A stretch of 64,000 nucleotides of DNA from Micromonospora sp. WMMD1120 (lineage in GTDB: Bacteria > Actinomycetota > Actinomycetes > Mycobacteriales > Micromonosporaceae). Made by a program: the position numbers and the translations under genes. Of this stretch, positions 49,454 to 58,147 are shown one piece after another. The notes under the pieces are model-generated. The model searched no databases and had not been told where the DNA came from. It saw only the letters and a list, made by a program, of their open reading frames with translations. Every line of letters begins with the position of its first letter. Position 1 is the stretch's first letter. Location: positions 3,938,501-4,002,500 of the forward strand of contig NZ_JARUBO010000005.1 of assembly GCF_029626235.1 (NCBI RefSeq), in the 5' to 3' direction.

Positions 49454-50768
49454 CCGCCTGCTCGGCGCGCTCTCCGGCACCCCCGACGTCGACAGCGAAC
49501 TGGACGACGGGTCGCTGCTGCGGGCGATGCTCGACGCGGAGGCCGCGCTCGCCCGGGCCGGCGCGGACGCCGGCGTGCTGCCCGTCGCGGCGGCCGACGC
49601 GATCGTCGCGCAGTGCCACGTCGAGCGGTACGACGCGGCGGCTCTCGGTCGCGCGGCGGACGCCGCCGGCAACCCGGTCGTCCCCCTGGTCCGCGAGCTG
49701 ACCGCCGCCGTGCCGGAGCATGCGCGGGCCTGGGTGCACCTCGGAGCGACCAGCCAGGACATCCTGGACACCGCGTTGACGGTGGTGGCCGTACGCGCGC
49801 TCGGACCCCTGCTGCGCCACCTCGACGCGGCGGTGGACGCCGCTGCCCGGCTGGCCGACGCCCACCGGAACACCGTCCGGGTGGCCCGGACCCTCGGGCA
49901 GCAGGCGGCGCCCACCACCTTCGGTCTCACCGCGGCGGGGTGGTTGACCGGTCTGGCCGAGGCGCGCGACCGGCTGCGGCAGGCGGGCGGCACGCAACCC
50001 GCCCAGCTCGGCGGCGCGGTCGGCACCCTGGCCGCGCTCGGCCCGGCCGGTTTGGAGGTCGCCGAACGGTACGCGGCGCTGCTCGGCCTGCCCGCGAGCC
50101 CGCTGCCCTGGCACACCCGCCGGCAACCTCGACTGGACCTGGCCGCCGCCCTCGGCGGGCTGCTCACGGCCACCGGCAAGGTCGCGCTCGACGTGGGGCT
50201 GCTCGCCCAGACCGAGGTCGGCGAGGTCGCCGAGGGTGGGGCCGGGCGGGGCGGCTCCTCCGCGCTGCCGCACAAGCGCAACCCGGTCGGCTCGGTCCTG
50301 ATCGGGGCCGCCGCGCGGCGCGGTCCGGGGCTCGTCGCCACGCTGTTCGCCGCGGCCGTGCAGGAGCACGAACGGGCCGCCGGCGCCTGGCACGCCGAGT
50401 GGGAGCCGCTGCTCGACCTGCTGCACCTGGCCGGCGGCGCCGCCGCCCGCTGTGCCGAGCTGCTGACCGGTCTGCGGGTGCGCCCGGAGCGGATGCGGAG
50501 CAACCTCGACGCCACCGGTGGCCTCGTGCTCGCCGAGGCCGTCGCCGCGCGACTCGCCCCCGCCGTCGGTCGCGGTGTCGCGCACGACCTGGTCGCGCGG
50601 GCGGCCGCCGCGCCGTCGTTCCGTGCCGCGCTGCTCGCCGACGCGCGGATCCGCGCCCACCTGTCCGAGGCGGAGGTCGACGAGGCGCTCGACCCCTCCC
50701 ACTGGCTCGGCTCGGCCGGTCTGTTCGTCGACCGGGCGCTGGCCGCCGTCCGAAGGACGGGGACGTGA
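49422..50768 (+). CDS. pcaB: 3-carboxy-cis,cis-muconate cycloisomerase
   Basis: A 448-residue fumarase/aspartase-superfamily enzyme converting 3-carboxymuconate to 4-carboxymuconolactone. It shows VHLGATSQDILDTALTVVAV (~106), ARTLGQQAAPTTFGLTAAGW and the superfamily signature GGSSALPHKRNPVGS (~282). The likely start is GTG 49422 or GTG 49428, both inside the pcaG end. It overlaps pcaD by 4 bases. The N-terminus begins SDRLLGALSGTPDVDSELDD, as in PcaB. Confidence 0.93.
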   Translation: MTVRQSSSPSDRLLGALSGTPDVDSELDDGSLLRAMLDAEAALARAGADAGVLPVAAADAIVAQCHVERYDAAALGRAADAAGNPVVPLVRELTAAVPEHARAWVHLGATSQDILDTALTVVAVRALGPLLRHLDAAVDAAARLADAHRNTVRVARTLGQQAAPTTFGLTAAGWLTGLAEARDRLRQAGGTQPAQLGGAVGTLAALGPAGLEVAERYAALLGLPASPLPWHTRRQPRLDLAAALGGLLTATGKVALDVGLLAQTEVGEVAEGGAGRGGSSALPHKRNPVGSVLIGAAARRGPGLVATLFAAAVQEHERAAGAWHAEWEPLLDLLHLAGGAAARCAELLTGLRVRPERMRSNLDATGGLVLAEAVAARLAPAVGRGVAHDLVARAAAAPSFRAALLADARIRAHLSEAEVDEALDPSHWLGSAGLFVDRALAAVRRTGT

Positions 50769-51544
50769 CCAACGGGTTGCACACCACGGTGGATGGTCCG
50801 TCCGACGCGCCGGTGCTGCTGCTCGGCAGCTCCCTCGGCACCGCCGGCGCGATGTGGGAACCGCAGGTCGCGGCCCTGACCGAACGGTTCCGGGTCATCC
50901 GGTACGACCACCTGGGCCACGGTCGCTCGGCGGTGCCGCCCGGACCGTACACGATCGGTCTGCTGGGTCGTGCGGTGCTGCGGACGCTGGACCACCTGGA
51001 CGTGCCCCGGGCGCACTACGCCGGTCTGTCCCTCGGCGGCATGGTCGGCATGTGGCTCGCCGCGCACGCGCCCGACCGGGTCCGGCGGCTGGCGCTGCTC
51101 TGCACGTCGGCGTCGCTCGGCCCGAGCGCGCAGTGGCGGGAGCGGGCGGCGACGGTACGATCGGCCGGCCTGCCGGCGATCGCCGACACGGTGGTGGCCC
51201 GCTGGTTCACCCCGGGCTTCGCCGCCGCGCGACCGGACGTGGTCGCGACGTACCGCGCCATGCTGACCGCGACGTCCTCCGCCGGCTACGCCGCCTGCTG
51301 CGAGGCGATCGCCGGGATGGACCTGCGCCCCGACCTCGGCCGGATCGACGCGCCCACGCTCGTCGTCGCGGGAGCGGACGACCCGGCCACACCGGTCACG
51401 CACGCCCACGAGATCGTCCGACGGATTCCGACGGCCCGGCTGACGGTGGTCGAGGCGGCGGCGCACCTGGCCACCGTCGAGCAACCCGAGCGGGTGTGCC
51501 GACTCCTGCAGGACCACTTCGACGAGGAGGCCGGTGACCGGTGA
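50765..51544 (+). CDS. pcaD: 3-oxoadipate enol-lactonase
   Basis: A 259-residue alpha/beta hydrolase. Motifs: VLLLGSSLGTAGAMWEPQVA (oxyanion side), RVIRYDHLGHGRS, the nucleophile elbow GLSLGG, acid Asp in VAGADDPATPV and base His in AAAHLATVEQPE, as in PcaD. It hydrolyses 3-oxoadipate enol-lactone to 3-oxoadipate. GTG 50765 overlaps pcaB; it overlaps pcaC by 4 bases. In some actinobacteria pcaD is fused to pcaC (PcaL); here they are separate but coupled. Confidence 0.92.
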   Translation: MTNGLHTTVDGPSDAPVLLLGSSLGTAGAMWEPQVAALTERFRVIRYDHLGHGRSAVPPGPYTIGLLGRAVLRTLDHLDVPRAHYAGLSLGGMVGMWLAAHAPDRVRRLALLCTSASLGPSAQWRERAATVRSAGLPAIADTVVARWFTPGFAAARPDVVATYRAMLTATSSAGYAACCEAIAGMDLRPDLGRIDAPTLVVAGADDPATPVTHAHEIVRRIPTARLTVVEAAAHLATVEQPERVCRLLQDHFDEEAGDR

Positions 51545-51921
51545 ACGACGGTGAGCGGTACGAGGCGGGCATGACGGTACGCCGGCAGGTGCTGGGTGAC
51601 GCGCACGTGGACCGCGCGATCGCCGGCACCGACGACTTCACCGCCGACTTCCAGGACTTCATCACCCGCTACGCCTGGGGGGACGTGTGGAGCCGACCCG
51701 GGCTGGACCGGCGCGCCCGTAGCTGCGTCACCCTGGCGGTGCTGGCCGCACTCGGCCACGAGGGGGAGTTGGCGCTGCACGTCCGCGCCGCGGTGCGCAA
51801 CGGCCTGACCCCGGCGGAGGTGGCGGAGGTCCTGCTCCAGGTCGGCGTCTACGCTGGTGTACCGGCGGCCAACCGGGCGTTCGCGGTGGCCCGGGAGGCC
51901 CTGGGGCGGGAGGCTGGTTGA
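51541..51921 (+). CDS. pcaC: 4-carboxymuconolactone decarboxylase
   Basis: A 126-residue alpha-helical AhpD/CMD-like enzyme. It has RYEAGMTVRRQVLGDAHVDR, FITRYAWGDVWSRPGLDRRA, SCVTLAVLAALGHEGELALH with the conserved His, and EVAEVLLQVGVYAGVPAANR. It decarboxylates 4-carboxymuconolactone to the enol-lactone, the substrate of the adjacent PcaD. Stop overlaps the start of the IclR gene by 4 bases, so the regulator is translated from the same transcript. Confidence 0.93.
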   Translation: MNDGERYEAGMTVRRQVLGDAHVDRAIAGTDDFTADFQDFITRYAWGDVWSRPGLDRRARSCVTLAVLAALGHEGELALHVRAAVRNGLTPAEVAEVLLQVGVYAGVPAANRAFAVAREALGREAG

Positions 51922-52775
51922 GCGTGCGCGAGGAGGCGGCGAGATCGCCGGAGTTCGTGCAGTCGCTGGAGCGCGGGCTCGCCGTGATCCGGGCGTTCGA
52001 CGCCGAACATCCGCAGCTCACGCTCAGCGAGGTGTCCCGAAGGACCGGGCTGACCCGGGCGGCGGCGCGCCGGTTCCTGCTGACCCTCGTCGAGCTGGGC
52101 TACGTGCACACCGACGGGCGGCTCTTCTCGCTGCGGGCGCGGATCCTCGACCTCGGTTACGCGTACCTGTCGAGCCTGAGCCTGCCCGAGATAGCGCGGC
52201 GGCACATGGAGGCGCTCGTCGCGCAGGTCCGCGAGTCCTGTTCGGTGTCGGTGCTGGACGGCCACGAGGTGGTGTACGTCGCCCGCGTCCCCACGAAACG
52301 GATCATGACGGTGGGGATCAGCGTCGGCACGCGGTTCCCCGCGTACGCGACGTCGATGGGACGGGTGCTGCTCGCCGCCCAACCGGCGGACTGGCTGGAC
52401 GACTATCTCGCCACGGCGGAGCTGCGGCCGTTGACCCGGCGCACCGTGACCGACCCGGCGAAGCTGCGCGGCGTCCTCACCAGGATCGCCGCCCAGGGGT
52501 ACGCGATAGTGGACCAGGAGTTGGAGGAGGGCCTGCGGTCGCTGGCCGCGCCGATCCACGGTCGGGACGGCTCGGTGATCGCGGCGGTGAACGTCTCCGC
52601 GCACGCCACCCGGGGGTCCTTCGAGATGATCCGTCGGGATCTGCTGCCACCGCTGCTGGCGGCCGCGAAGCGGATCGAGGAGGATGTCCGGGGTGGGTCT
52701 GGACGGGCGTCGACGGCAGCCGCCGATCCGCCGGGCGCTGCGGTCGGCGGAACCGTCAGATCGACCTGCTGGTGA
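51918..52775 (+). CDS. pcaR: IclR-family regulator of the protocatechuate genes (PcaR/PcaU type)
   Basis: A 285-residue regulator. Winged helix: LTLSEVSRRTGLTRAAARRF (~34-53) with LVELGYVHTDGRLFSLRARI. The effector domain has SCSVSVLDGHEVVYVARVPT, VGTRFPAYATSMGRVLLA and DQELEEGLRSLAAPI, as in PcaR/PobR/CatR relatives. It is the last gene of the operon, so it controls its own synthesis. The three-arm repeat at 46323-46356 is its best candidate target. An IclR-type pca activator is an alternative to a repressor. A long hairpin begins on its stop codon. Confidence 0.88.
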   Translation: MSVREEAARSPEFVQSLERGLAVIRAFDAEHPQLTLSEVSRRTGLTRAAARRFLLTLVELGYVHTDGRLFSLRARILDLGYAYLSSLSLPEIARRHMEALVAQVRESCSVSVLDGHEVVYVARVPTKRIMTVGISVGTRFPAYATSMGRVLLAAQPADWLDDYLATAELRPLTRRTVTDPAKLRGVLTRIAAQGYAIVDQELEEGLRSLAAPIHGRDGSVIAAVNVSAHATRGSFEMIRRDLLPPLLAAAKRIEEDVRGGSGRASTAAADPPGAAVGGTVRSTCW

Positions 52776-52823
52776 ACGGTATGCCGCAGAGTCATGTATA
52801 TGCCTCTGCGGCATACCGCTCAC
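52772..52823 (+). terminator. 20-bp hairpin starting on the pcaR stop codon
   Basis: GTGA-a-CGGTATGCCGCAGAG (52772-52791), a 12-base loop, then CTCTGCGGCATACCG-c-TCAC (52804-52823). The stem has a single mismatch and includes the pcaR stop TGA. It ends the eight-gene operon and separates it from the convergent arabinofuranosidase gene (ends 52885). There is no U-tract. Confidence 0.75.
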
Positions 52824-52884
52824 TACCGCGTCCGCGCCCGACGGAGGTTACCCACGGTAACCACCGGACCGCTCCGCCGCGCGG

Positions 52885-54354
52885 TCAGCTACGGGTGGAC
52901 CACCGCTGGTTCTGTTGGCCGTTGCACGACCAGAGGATGAGCTTGGTGCCGTTGGCGGTGCCGGCGGCGTTGGCGTCGAGGCAGAGCCCGGACTGGACGC
53001 CGGTGATGGTGCCGTCGGCGTTGAGGTTCCACTGCTGGTTGGCGCCGCCGTGGCAGTCCCAGATGATCGCCTGGGTGCCGTTGCTGGTGCCGCCGCCGTT
53101 GGCGTCGAGGCACTTGTTGCCGTATACCTGAAGTTGCTTGGCGGCGGTGGAGGTCCACCGTTGGGCGGTGCTGTTGCTGATGCAGTCCCAGAGCTGCACC
53201 TGGGTGCCGTTGGTGCTGGTGCCGTTCGGGACGTCGACGCAGCGGCTGGACTGGGCGCCCACGACCTGGACGTTCTGTTGCGGGTTCCCGCCACCGGCCG
53301 GCGCGTACCCGGCGGCGGCGATGTTGGCCTGTACGGCGTTCTCGGTGGCCGCCGTCGGGAAGCCGGAGGTCAGCACGCCCTCGAAGAAGGTGCCCCGGCC
53401 GGTGATGCTGTTGTCGCCACCGATTCCGAGCAGGATGGCCCCCTCCTTCTTCATCGGGTGGTAGCCGGCCGGGCGTGGTCCGTCGAAGTAGGTGGTCAGA
53501 CCGCCCGACTGCGCGTTGCCGCCCCGGATCGCCCAGTGGTTCGGCTCGCCCTTGACCATCGCGGTGACGAATCGGTGGTTGATGGACGCGATGTTGTTGT
53601 AACCCGCGTTCACCCCGGAGAACAGCCCCCACTCCAGGTCGGCCATGATCCACGGGCCGCTGCCCGCGCCGTAGCCCCACTGCTTGTTGGCGCCGAAGTA
53701 GACGGTCTCCATGATGGCCCGCTCGTCGGCCAGGTTGTTCGTCTGCGCGTTGCCGTAGTCGAAGCAGCACCACTGGTTGTAGTGGGTGCCGTCGACCACC
53801 GCGTAGATGCCCTCCGGTTGGTCGCCGGTCGCGACGCCGTTGGTGTTGTTGTTGCGGTAGCCGGTGCCGGGCGCGATGTAGACGCCGTATGCCTTCTGTC
53901 CCCCGACGGTGACCGGCGCGGCCTTGGCGTCGGCGAGGTTGTCGTACCCGCCGGGGGCGGGGCCGACGAAGTGACCGGGCGGCGCCTGGGTGAGCCGGTT
54001 GTTGCGGCCGGACTGGTCGTAGATGACGGTGATGACGCAGGTGGTGTTGGCGCAGAAGGTGTCCTGGGTGGCCGCGTTGGCGTAGCCTCCCGCGCCCAGC
54101 ACGCCGACGTCGCGGGTGGTGTTGTCCGACGATCGCCGGACCTGGTAGAGCGGGCCGTCGTAGGCGCCGTACAGCGCCCGCGTGGTGCTGTGCGCGGCCA
54201 CGCACGGCGTGCCGCCCGAGGCGTAGATGTCACACGGTCCGGTGCCGGCGGCGCGGGCGACGCCCGGCGTGTCGGAGAGCGCGTAGGTGCCAGCGGCGGT
54301 GACGAGAAGCACCACAGTGGCGGCCAGGCGACCAAGTGTTTTCTTCGCGTTCAT
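52885..54354 (-). CDS. Secreted GH54-type alpha-L-arabinofuranosidase with C-terminal CBM13
   Basis: A 489-residue exported enzyme: signal peptide 1-36, catalytic domain ~40-365, lectin-like CBM13 ~370-489. The catalytic part has [62 protein letters not shown] and the likely nucleophile region [11 protein letters not shown] (Glu241), all of fungal GH54 AbfB type. The CBM13 repeats are CVDVPNGTSTNGTQVQLWDC, CLDANGGGTSNGTQ and [14 protein letters not shown]. AbfB removes arabinofuranose side chains from arabinoxylan or arabinan. ATG 54354 precedes the signal peptide. The gene at 62675 has the same two domains in reverse order. Confidence 0.92.
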   Translation of the reverse strand: MNAKKTLGRLAATVVLLVTAAGTYALSDTPGVARAAGTGPCDIYASGGTPCVAAHSTTRALYGAYDGPLYQVRRSSDNTTRDVGVLGAGGYANAATQDTFCANTTCVITVIYDQSGRNNRLTQAPPGHFVGPAPGGYDNLADAKAAPVTVGGQKAYGVYIAPGTGYRNNNTNGVATGDQPEGIYAVVDGTHYNQWCCFDYGNAQTNNLADERAIMETVYFGANKQWGYGAGSGPWIMADLEWGLFSGVNAGYNNIASINHRFVTAMVKGEPNHWAIRGGNAQSGGLTTYFDGPRPAGYHPMKKEGAILLGIGGDNSITGRGTFFEGVLTSGFPTAATENAVQANIAAAGYAPAGGGNPQQNVQVVGAQSSRCVDVPNGTSTNGTQVQLWDCISNSTAQRWTSTAAKQLQVYGNKCLDANGGGTSNGTQAIIWDCHGGANQQWNLNADGTITGVQSGLCLDANAAGTANGTKLILWSCNGQQNQRWSTRS

Positions 54355-54416
54355 TGGATCCTTCCGGTGCGGCTGGGGGCGGTGGTGGAAATGCATTGAT
54401 CACACGTAATACCTAT

Positions 54417-54429
54417 GACATTAATTGTC
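54417..54429 (-). promoter_or_regulatory. Palindrome and possible promoter of the arabinofuranosidase gene
   Basis: GACATTAATTGTC is a near-perfect palindrome (GACA/TGTC arms) in an AT-rich patch 63 bases before the arabinofuranosidase start. On the minus strand -35 TGGACG and -10 TATTAC are 17 bases apart around it. It differs from the LacI operator found elsewhere in this locus, so this gene may be under separate control. Confidence 0.4.
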
Positions 54430-54533
54430 GTCCATCTATGGCGCCAGTCCGGATCCGGTGGTCGGTGAATGGCGGCCCGCGGGGTGGATATGCTCGTCCG
54501 CGGAGCTGGGGGCGTCCCCGTGCCGGGACAGGG

Positions 54534-54542
54534 ATCGATTCG
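54534..54542 (+). promoter_or_regulatory. Partial operator near the LacI gene start
   Basis: ATCGATTCG, the core of the GCGAATCGATTCGC operator found at 60446, 60590 and 62594, lies 11 bases before the GTG of the LacI gene. One half-site is intact and the other degenerate. It could give weak autoregulation. Confidence 0.4.
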
Positions 54543-54552
54543 GGGGCGGCGA

Positions 54553-55566
54553 GTGAACATCGGGGAGATCGCCCGCCGGGCCGGCGTGTCCCGCAGCACC
54601 GTCTCGTACGTGTTGAGTGGAAAGCGCAGCGTGTCGGAGGCGACCCGGCAGCGGATCCAGGCGGTCATCGACGAGTTGGACTACCGGCCCAACGCCAGCG
54701 CCCGGGCGCTGAAGGAGGGCCGCACCCGGACCCTCGGGCTGGTGATCCCGCCGGCGAGCCAGCGGCTGACCGACATGCAGCTGGGCTTCGTCGCCAGCGT
54801 CGTCGAGGCCGCGGCCCGGCACGATCTCGACGTGCTGCTGTCCCCGTCGGGTGGGGACCATGACCGCTCCTTCGAGCGGATCGTCACCGGGCGCCGGGTG
54901 GACGGCGTCGTCCTGATGGAGATCCGGTTGACCGACGACCGGGTGACCCGGCTGACCAGGGCCGGCCTCCCGTTCGTCACGATCGGGCGGACCGCCGAGC
55001 CGCACGGCATGAGCTGGATCGACATCGACTACGCCGGGCTGATCGGCCGCTGCGTGCACCACCTGGCCGACCTCGGGCACCGGCAGGTGGCGCTCGTCAA
55101 CCGCTCCGCCGAGTTGGTGGCGGCGGGCTACGGTCCCAGTCATCGCGCGCTGGCCGGCTTCCGGGCCGCCGCCGAGGAGCGCGGCCTGACCGGTGTCGAG
55201 GTCTGCTGCGGCGACGACTCCGTCTCCGGCGAGGCGTGCATGGAACAGCTGCTCGCGACGCACCCGGAGGTGACGGCGGCAGCGACCATCAACGAGGCCG
55301 CGCTGCCCGGCATGCAACGCGCGCTGACCAGCGCCGGGATGTCGGTGCCGGGTGACTTCTCGGTCACCGGGGTCGCCGCCCAGCACTGGGCGGAGGACTT
55401 CCGCCCTCCGCTGACCGCCGCCGACGTGCCGATGGTCGAGATGGGCGCCGAGGCGGTGTCGCTGCTGCTGGAGGCCATCGCCGAGCGCGACGCGGTGCCG
55501 CGACACCGCCTGTACAGCCCGCCCATCTCGCTGCGTTCCAGCACCGGTCCGGTCCCGGCCCGCTGA
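54553..55566 (+). CDS. LacI-family transcriptional regulator
   Basis: A 337-residue repressor. The helix-turn-helix is NIGEIARRAGVSRSTVSYVL (2-21), then the hinge YRPNASARALKEGRTRTLGL; the periplasmic-binding-like domain has FERIVTGRRVDGVVLMEIRL and ends PPISLRSSTG. GTG 54553 places the helix-turn-helix at the N-terminus as usual. It is convergent (11 bases) with the glycosidase gene of the sugar ABC operon, and three promoters nearby carry a matching palindrome, so it probably controls that operon plus the genes at 60654 and 62675. The inducer is probably an arabinose- or xylose-containing sugar. Confidence 0.9.
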   Translation: MNIGEIARRAGVSRSTVSYVLSGKRSVSEATRQRIQAVIDELDYRPNASARALKEGRTRTLGLVIPPASQRLTDMQLGFVASVVEAAARHDLDVLLSPSGGDHDRSFERIVTGRRVDGVVLMEIRLTDDRVTRLTRAGLPFVTIGRTAEPHGMSWIDIDYAGLIGRCVHHLADLGHRQVALVNRSAELVAAGYGPSHRALAGFRAAAEERGLTGVEVCCGDDSVSGEACMEQLLATHPEVTAAATINEAALPGMQRALTSAGMSVPGDFSVTGVAAQHWAEDFRPPLTAADVPMVEMGAEAVSLLLEAIAERDAVPRHRLYSPPISLRSSTGPVPAR

Positions 55567-55577
55567 CGCCGCCGGAC

Positions 55578-57290
55578 CTACCGGCCCGCGCCCCGCCGCC
55601 GCTCCTGCGCGGCGGCGAGGATGAGATAGCTGCTGGCGGTCCAGGTGTACGCGCGGTCGCGCAACCCGGCGCCGGTCTCGGCGTCGAAGTTCTCCGCGAA
55701 GCCGGACTTCTCACACAGCGCGAGGAAACGTCTACTGATCTCGTCGGCGAGCCGGGTCTGACCGGCCCGCCGCAGGCCGTCCTCGACCAGGACCGTGGAG
55801 GGCGCCCAGATCGGGCCCCGCCAGTAGCCGTCGGCCAGGTAGTGCGCCGAGTCGGTCGGCTCGGTGGCCAGCCCGTGCGTGGTCAGGTGGGTCTCCGCGC
55901 CCCGGGCCAGGGCGGCGGCGACCGGGTCGGGCAGGTCGGCCCCGAGCGCCACCGGCATCAGGTCGAGCAGGCTGCGGCTCGCCCGCCGCTGCCCGGTGTG
56001 CGGGTCGCGGGCGGTGAAGCGCGCGCCGTCCCACAGCTCCCGCAGCATGGCGTCGTTGATCCGGTCGGCCTCCCCCGACCACTGCTCGGCGGGCTCGCCC
56101 AGCTCCGTGGCGAGGTCGGCGAGGCAGCGCAGTTGGGAGACCAGGAACGCGGCGAGGTCGGCGGTCTGGACGACCCGTCCGCCGTCGAAGGTGGTCGCGT
56201 TGTCCCAGCCGCTGTCGTTGCCGTGCTGGTAGTGGGGCAGGTCGTGACCCGGGGCGCGCCGGGCGTCGAGCCAGAACCGCGTCCAGCGGGCCAACCGGTC
56301 GTACGTCTGCGTCAGCGCCGCCCGGTCCGGTGGCGCAGGGAGGCGACGACGCAGGTGCCGCAGCGCCCAGCCGTGGATCGGCGGCTTGACGTAGTTGTGC
56401 AGGACCTCGGAGTGGGTGACCGAGTCGGGTAGCGCGCCGGCCTCGTCCTGGTGGTCGAAGGGCAGGTGGAACTGGTGCCAGGCCAGCTCCGGCTCACCGG
56501 CGGCCAGGGCGATCGCGTTGAAGCAGTGGTCCCAGCTCCACACCTTGTCCATCCAGTGCTTGGACATGAGCACCGCCGGGCGGGTGACGAACCCGGCCGG
56601 TGCGACGGTGGCCGACCACAGGACGTACGCGGCCAGCTCGGCGGCCGGCGTGTCCGGGCCGCGCCAGGGCGCCACCGCGTCGACGAACGCGGCGAACTCC
56701 GCGTTCCGGTCCTGGCGCAGCCGCTCGAAGCTCATTGAGCCGACGTACGGGCGGCGGGCGGTGGCGTACTCCTCGATCGCGATCTCCCAGGGCTGGTCGC
56801 CGGAGAGCTCGACGGATCGGTCGGCGGTGCCGAGCGCCTGCACGCCGTCGGTGCGGGCGAGCGCGCCGGAGAGCACCGTGATCCGGTAGCGGCGGCCGGT
56901 CTCGTACGAGGTGAAGACGTGCGACCCGTCGAGCGGGTCGAGGTAGAGGTAGGTGCCGCTGAACGGGGTGAGGGTGCCGGCCGCGGCGGCCACCCGCAGA
57001 CCGAGCCGCCGGCCCCGGACGCGCAGCGTGTCCGGCCCGTCGTAGACCGCCTCGATCCGGTCGGCGCCACTGCGCCAGATCAGCGACGCGGGCGTGGCGA
57101 CGACAGTGGTGTCGGCGACGGTGGGGGTCAGCCGCAGCACGGCGTGCAGGCCGGTCTGGTGCGAGACCAGGTGCAGGTCGTCGGCGTACGTCTTCTCGGC
57201 GACCACCGGGGAGATGTTGAACCAGGATCCTCGGCAACTGAACGGGATGTCCTGGATTCCGAACTCCGGACCGGACGGGGCGACGGTCAT
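55578..57290 (-). CDS. Intracellular (alpha/alpha)6 glycoside hydrolase (MGH1/GH63-like)
   Basis: A 570-residue cytosolic enzyme without a signal peptide. The N-terminal beta-sandwich runs to ~200. The (alpha/alpha)6 barrel contains KVWSWDHCFNAIALAAGEPE, WHQFHLPFDHQDEAGALPDS, YVKPPIHGWALRHL, GNDSGWDNATTF and GYWRGPIWAPSTVLVEDGLR, matching the MGH1-like/GH63 group in which the acid Asp is in the WDHCF and NDSGWDN segments. Substrate unknown; such enzymes cleave alpha-linked oligosaccharides. It is the last gene of the sugar ABC operon (32 bases after the permease), so the imported oligosaccharide is its likely substrate. Confidence 0.82.
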   Translation of the reverse strand: MTVAPSGPEFGIQDIPFSCRGSWFNISPVVAEKTYADDLHLVSHQTGLHAVLRLTPTVADTTVVATPASLIWRSGADRIEAVYDGPDTLRVRGRRLGLRVAAAAGTLTPFSGTYLYLDPLDGSHVFTSYETGRRYRITVLSGALARTDGVQALGTADRSVELSGDQPWEIAIEEYATARRPYVGSMSFERLRQDRNAEFAAFVDAVAPWRGPDTPAAELAAYVLWSATVAPAGFVTRPAVLMSKHWMDKVWSWDHCFNAIALAAGEPELAWHQFHLPFDHQDEAGALPDSVTHSEVLHNYVKPPIHGWALRHLRRRLPAPPDRAALTQTYDRLARWTRFWLDARRAPGHDLPHYQHGNDSGWDNATTFDGGRVVQTADLAAFLVSQLRCLADLATELGEPAEQWSGEADRINDAMLRELWDGARFTARDPHTGQRRASRSLLDLMPVALGADLPDPVAAALARGAETHLTTHGLATEPTDSAHYLADGYWRGPIWAPSTVLVEDGLRRAGQTRLADEISRRFLALCEKSGFAENFDAETGAGLRDRAYTWTASSYLILAAAQERRRGAGR

Positions 57291-57322
57291 GGGTGGCGGG
57301 TGCCTTTCTGTGGTGCGGGTGG

Positions 57323-58147
57323 TCAGTCCTTGACAGCGCCGGCGGTCACACCCGTCGAGACGTACCGCTGGGCCAGGACGAGCAGCACGGCGGCGGGCAC
57401 GGAGGCGACGACAGCGGTCGCCATGATGGCGTTCCACTGCTGGTTGTTGTTGCCGATGTAGTGGTAGATGCCGAGGGTGATCGGCTGGTGGTCACCGCCG
57501 CCGGCGAGGGTGGAGGCGAAGATGAAGTCCGACCAGGACCACAGGAACGCGAACAGCGACACGGTGACGATCGAGTTGCGGCTGACCGGGAGCACCACCG
57601 ACCAGAAGGTCCGCAGCCGACTCGCGCCGTCCACCACGGCGGCCTGGAGCAGCTCGTCGGGGAGCCCGGACATGAAGGCCGTGAAGATCAGCACGCCGAA
57701 CGGCACGGCGAGTGTCGTGTCGGCCAGGATCAGGCCGGGCAGGGTGTTGAGGACACCCAGGTGGAGATAGATGGCGTAGAAACCCATCGCCATGATGATC
57801 CCCGGGATCATCTGCGCGATCAGCAGCACGAAGCTCAGCGCCCCGCCGCCGGGCGGCCGCAGCTTCGCCAGCGCGAAACCGGCGGGCGCCGCGAGCGCCA
57901 CGGTCAGCACCACGGTGCCGAGCCCGACGAGGAAGCTGGTGCCGAGGTACGGGAGCTGCTGGTCGAGCACCGCGCGGTAGCCGTCCAGGGTGCCGTTGGT
58001 GGGGAACAGGTGCGGCGGGCTGGCCCGCATGTCCTGGTCCCTGGTGAACGACACGTTGATCATCCAGTAGACGGGGAAGAGCATCAGCCCGGTCAGCACC
58101 AGGCCGACAGCGGTCTTCCACCAGGTTCGAGGGGTGGGAGTGGTCAT
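57323..58147 (-). CDS. Sugar ABC permease (CUT1, MalG type)
   Basis: A 274-residue, six-helix permease: LVLTGLMLFPVYWMINVSFT (helix 1), FVLLIAQMIPGIIMAMGFYA, and the EAA loop ELLQAAVVDGASRLRTFWSV with the AAxDGA coupling helix. ATG 58147 overlaps the stop of the partner permease in ATGA. Together they form the CUT1 channel for the oligosaccharide bound by the lipoprotein at 59131. No ATPase gene is in the operon; actinobacteria commonly use the shared MsiK ATPase. Confidence 0.93.
   Translation of the reverse strand: MTTPTPRTWWKTAVGLVLTGLMLFPVYWMINVSFTRDQDMRASPPHLFPTNGTLDGYRAVLDQQLPYLGTSFLVGLGTVVLTVALAAPAGFALAKLRPPGGGALSFVLLIAQMIPGIIMAMGFYAIYLHLGVLNTLPGLILADTTLAVPFGVLIFTAFMSGLPDELLQAAVVDGASRLRTFWSVVLPVSRNSIVTVSLFAFLWSWSDFIFASTLAGGGDHQPITLGIYHYIGNNNQQWNAIMATAVVASVPAAVLLVLAQRYVSTGVTAGAVKD

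Noticed and set aside
48731..51517. A 928-codon minus-strand frame under the pca operon
   Set aside because: It is antisense to pcaH, pcaG, pcaB and pcaD, each with clear motifs, and shows no recognisable domain.
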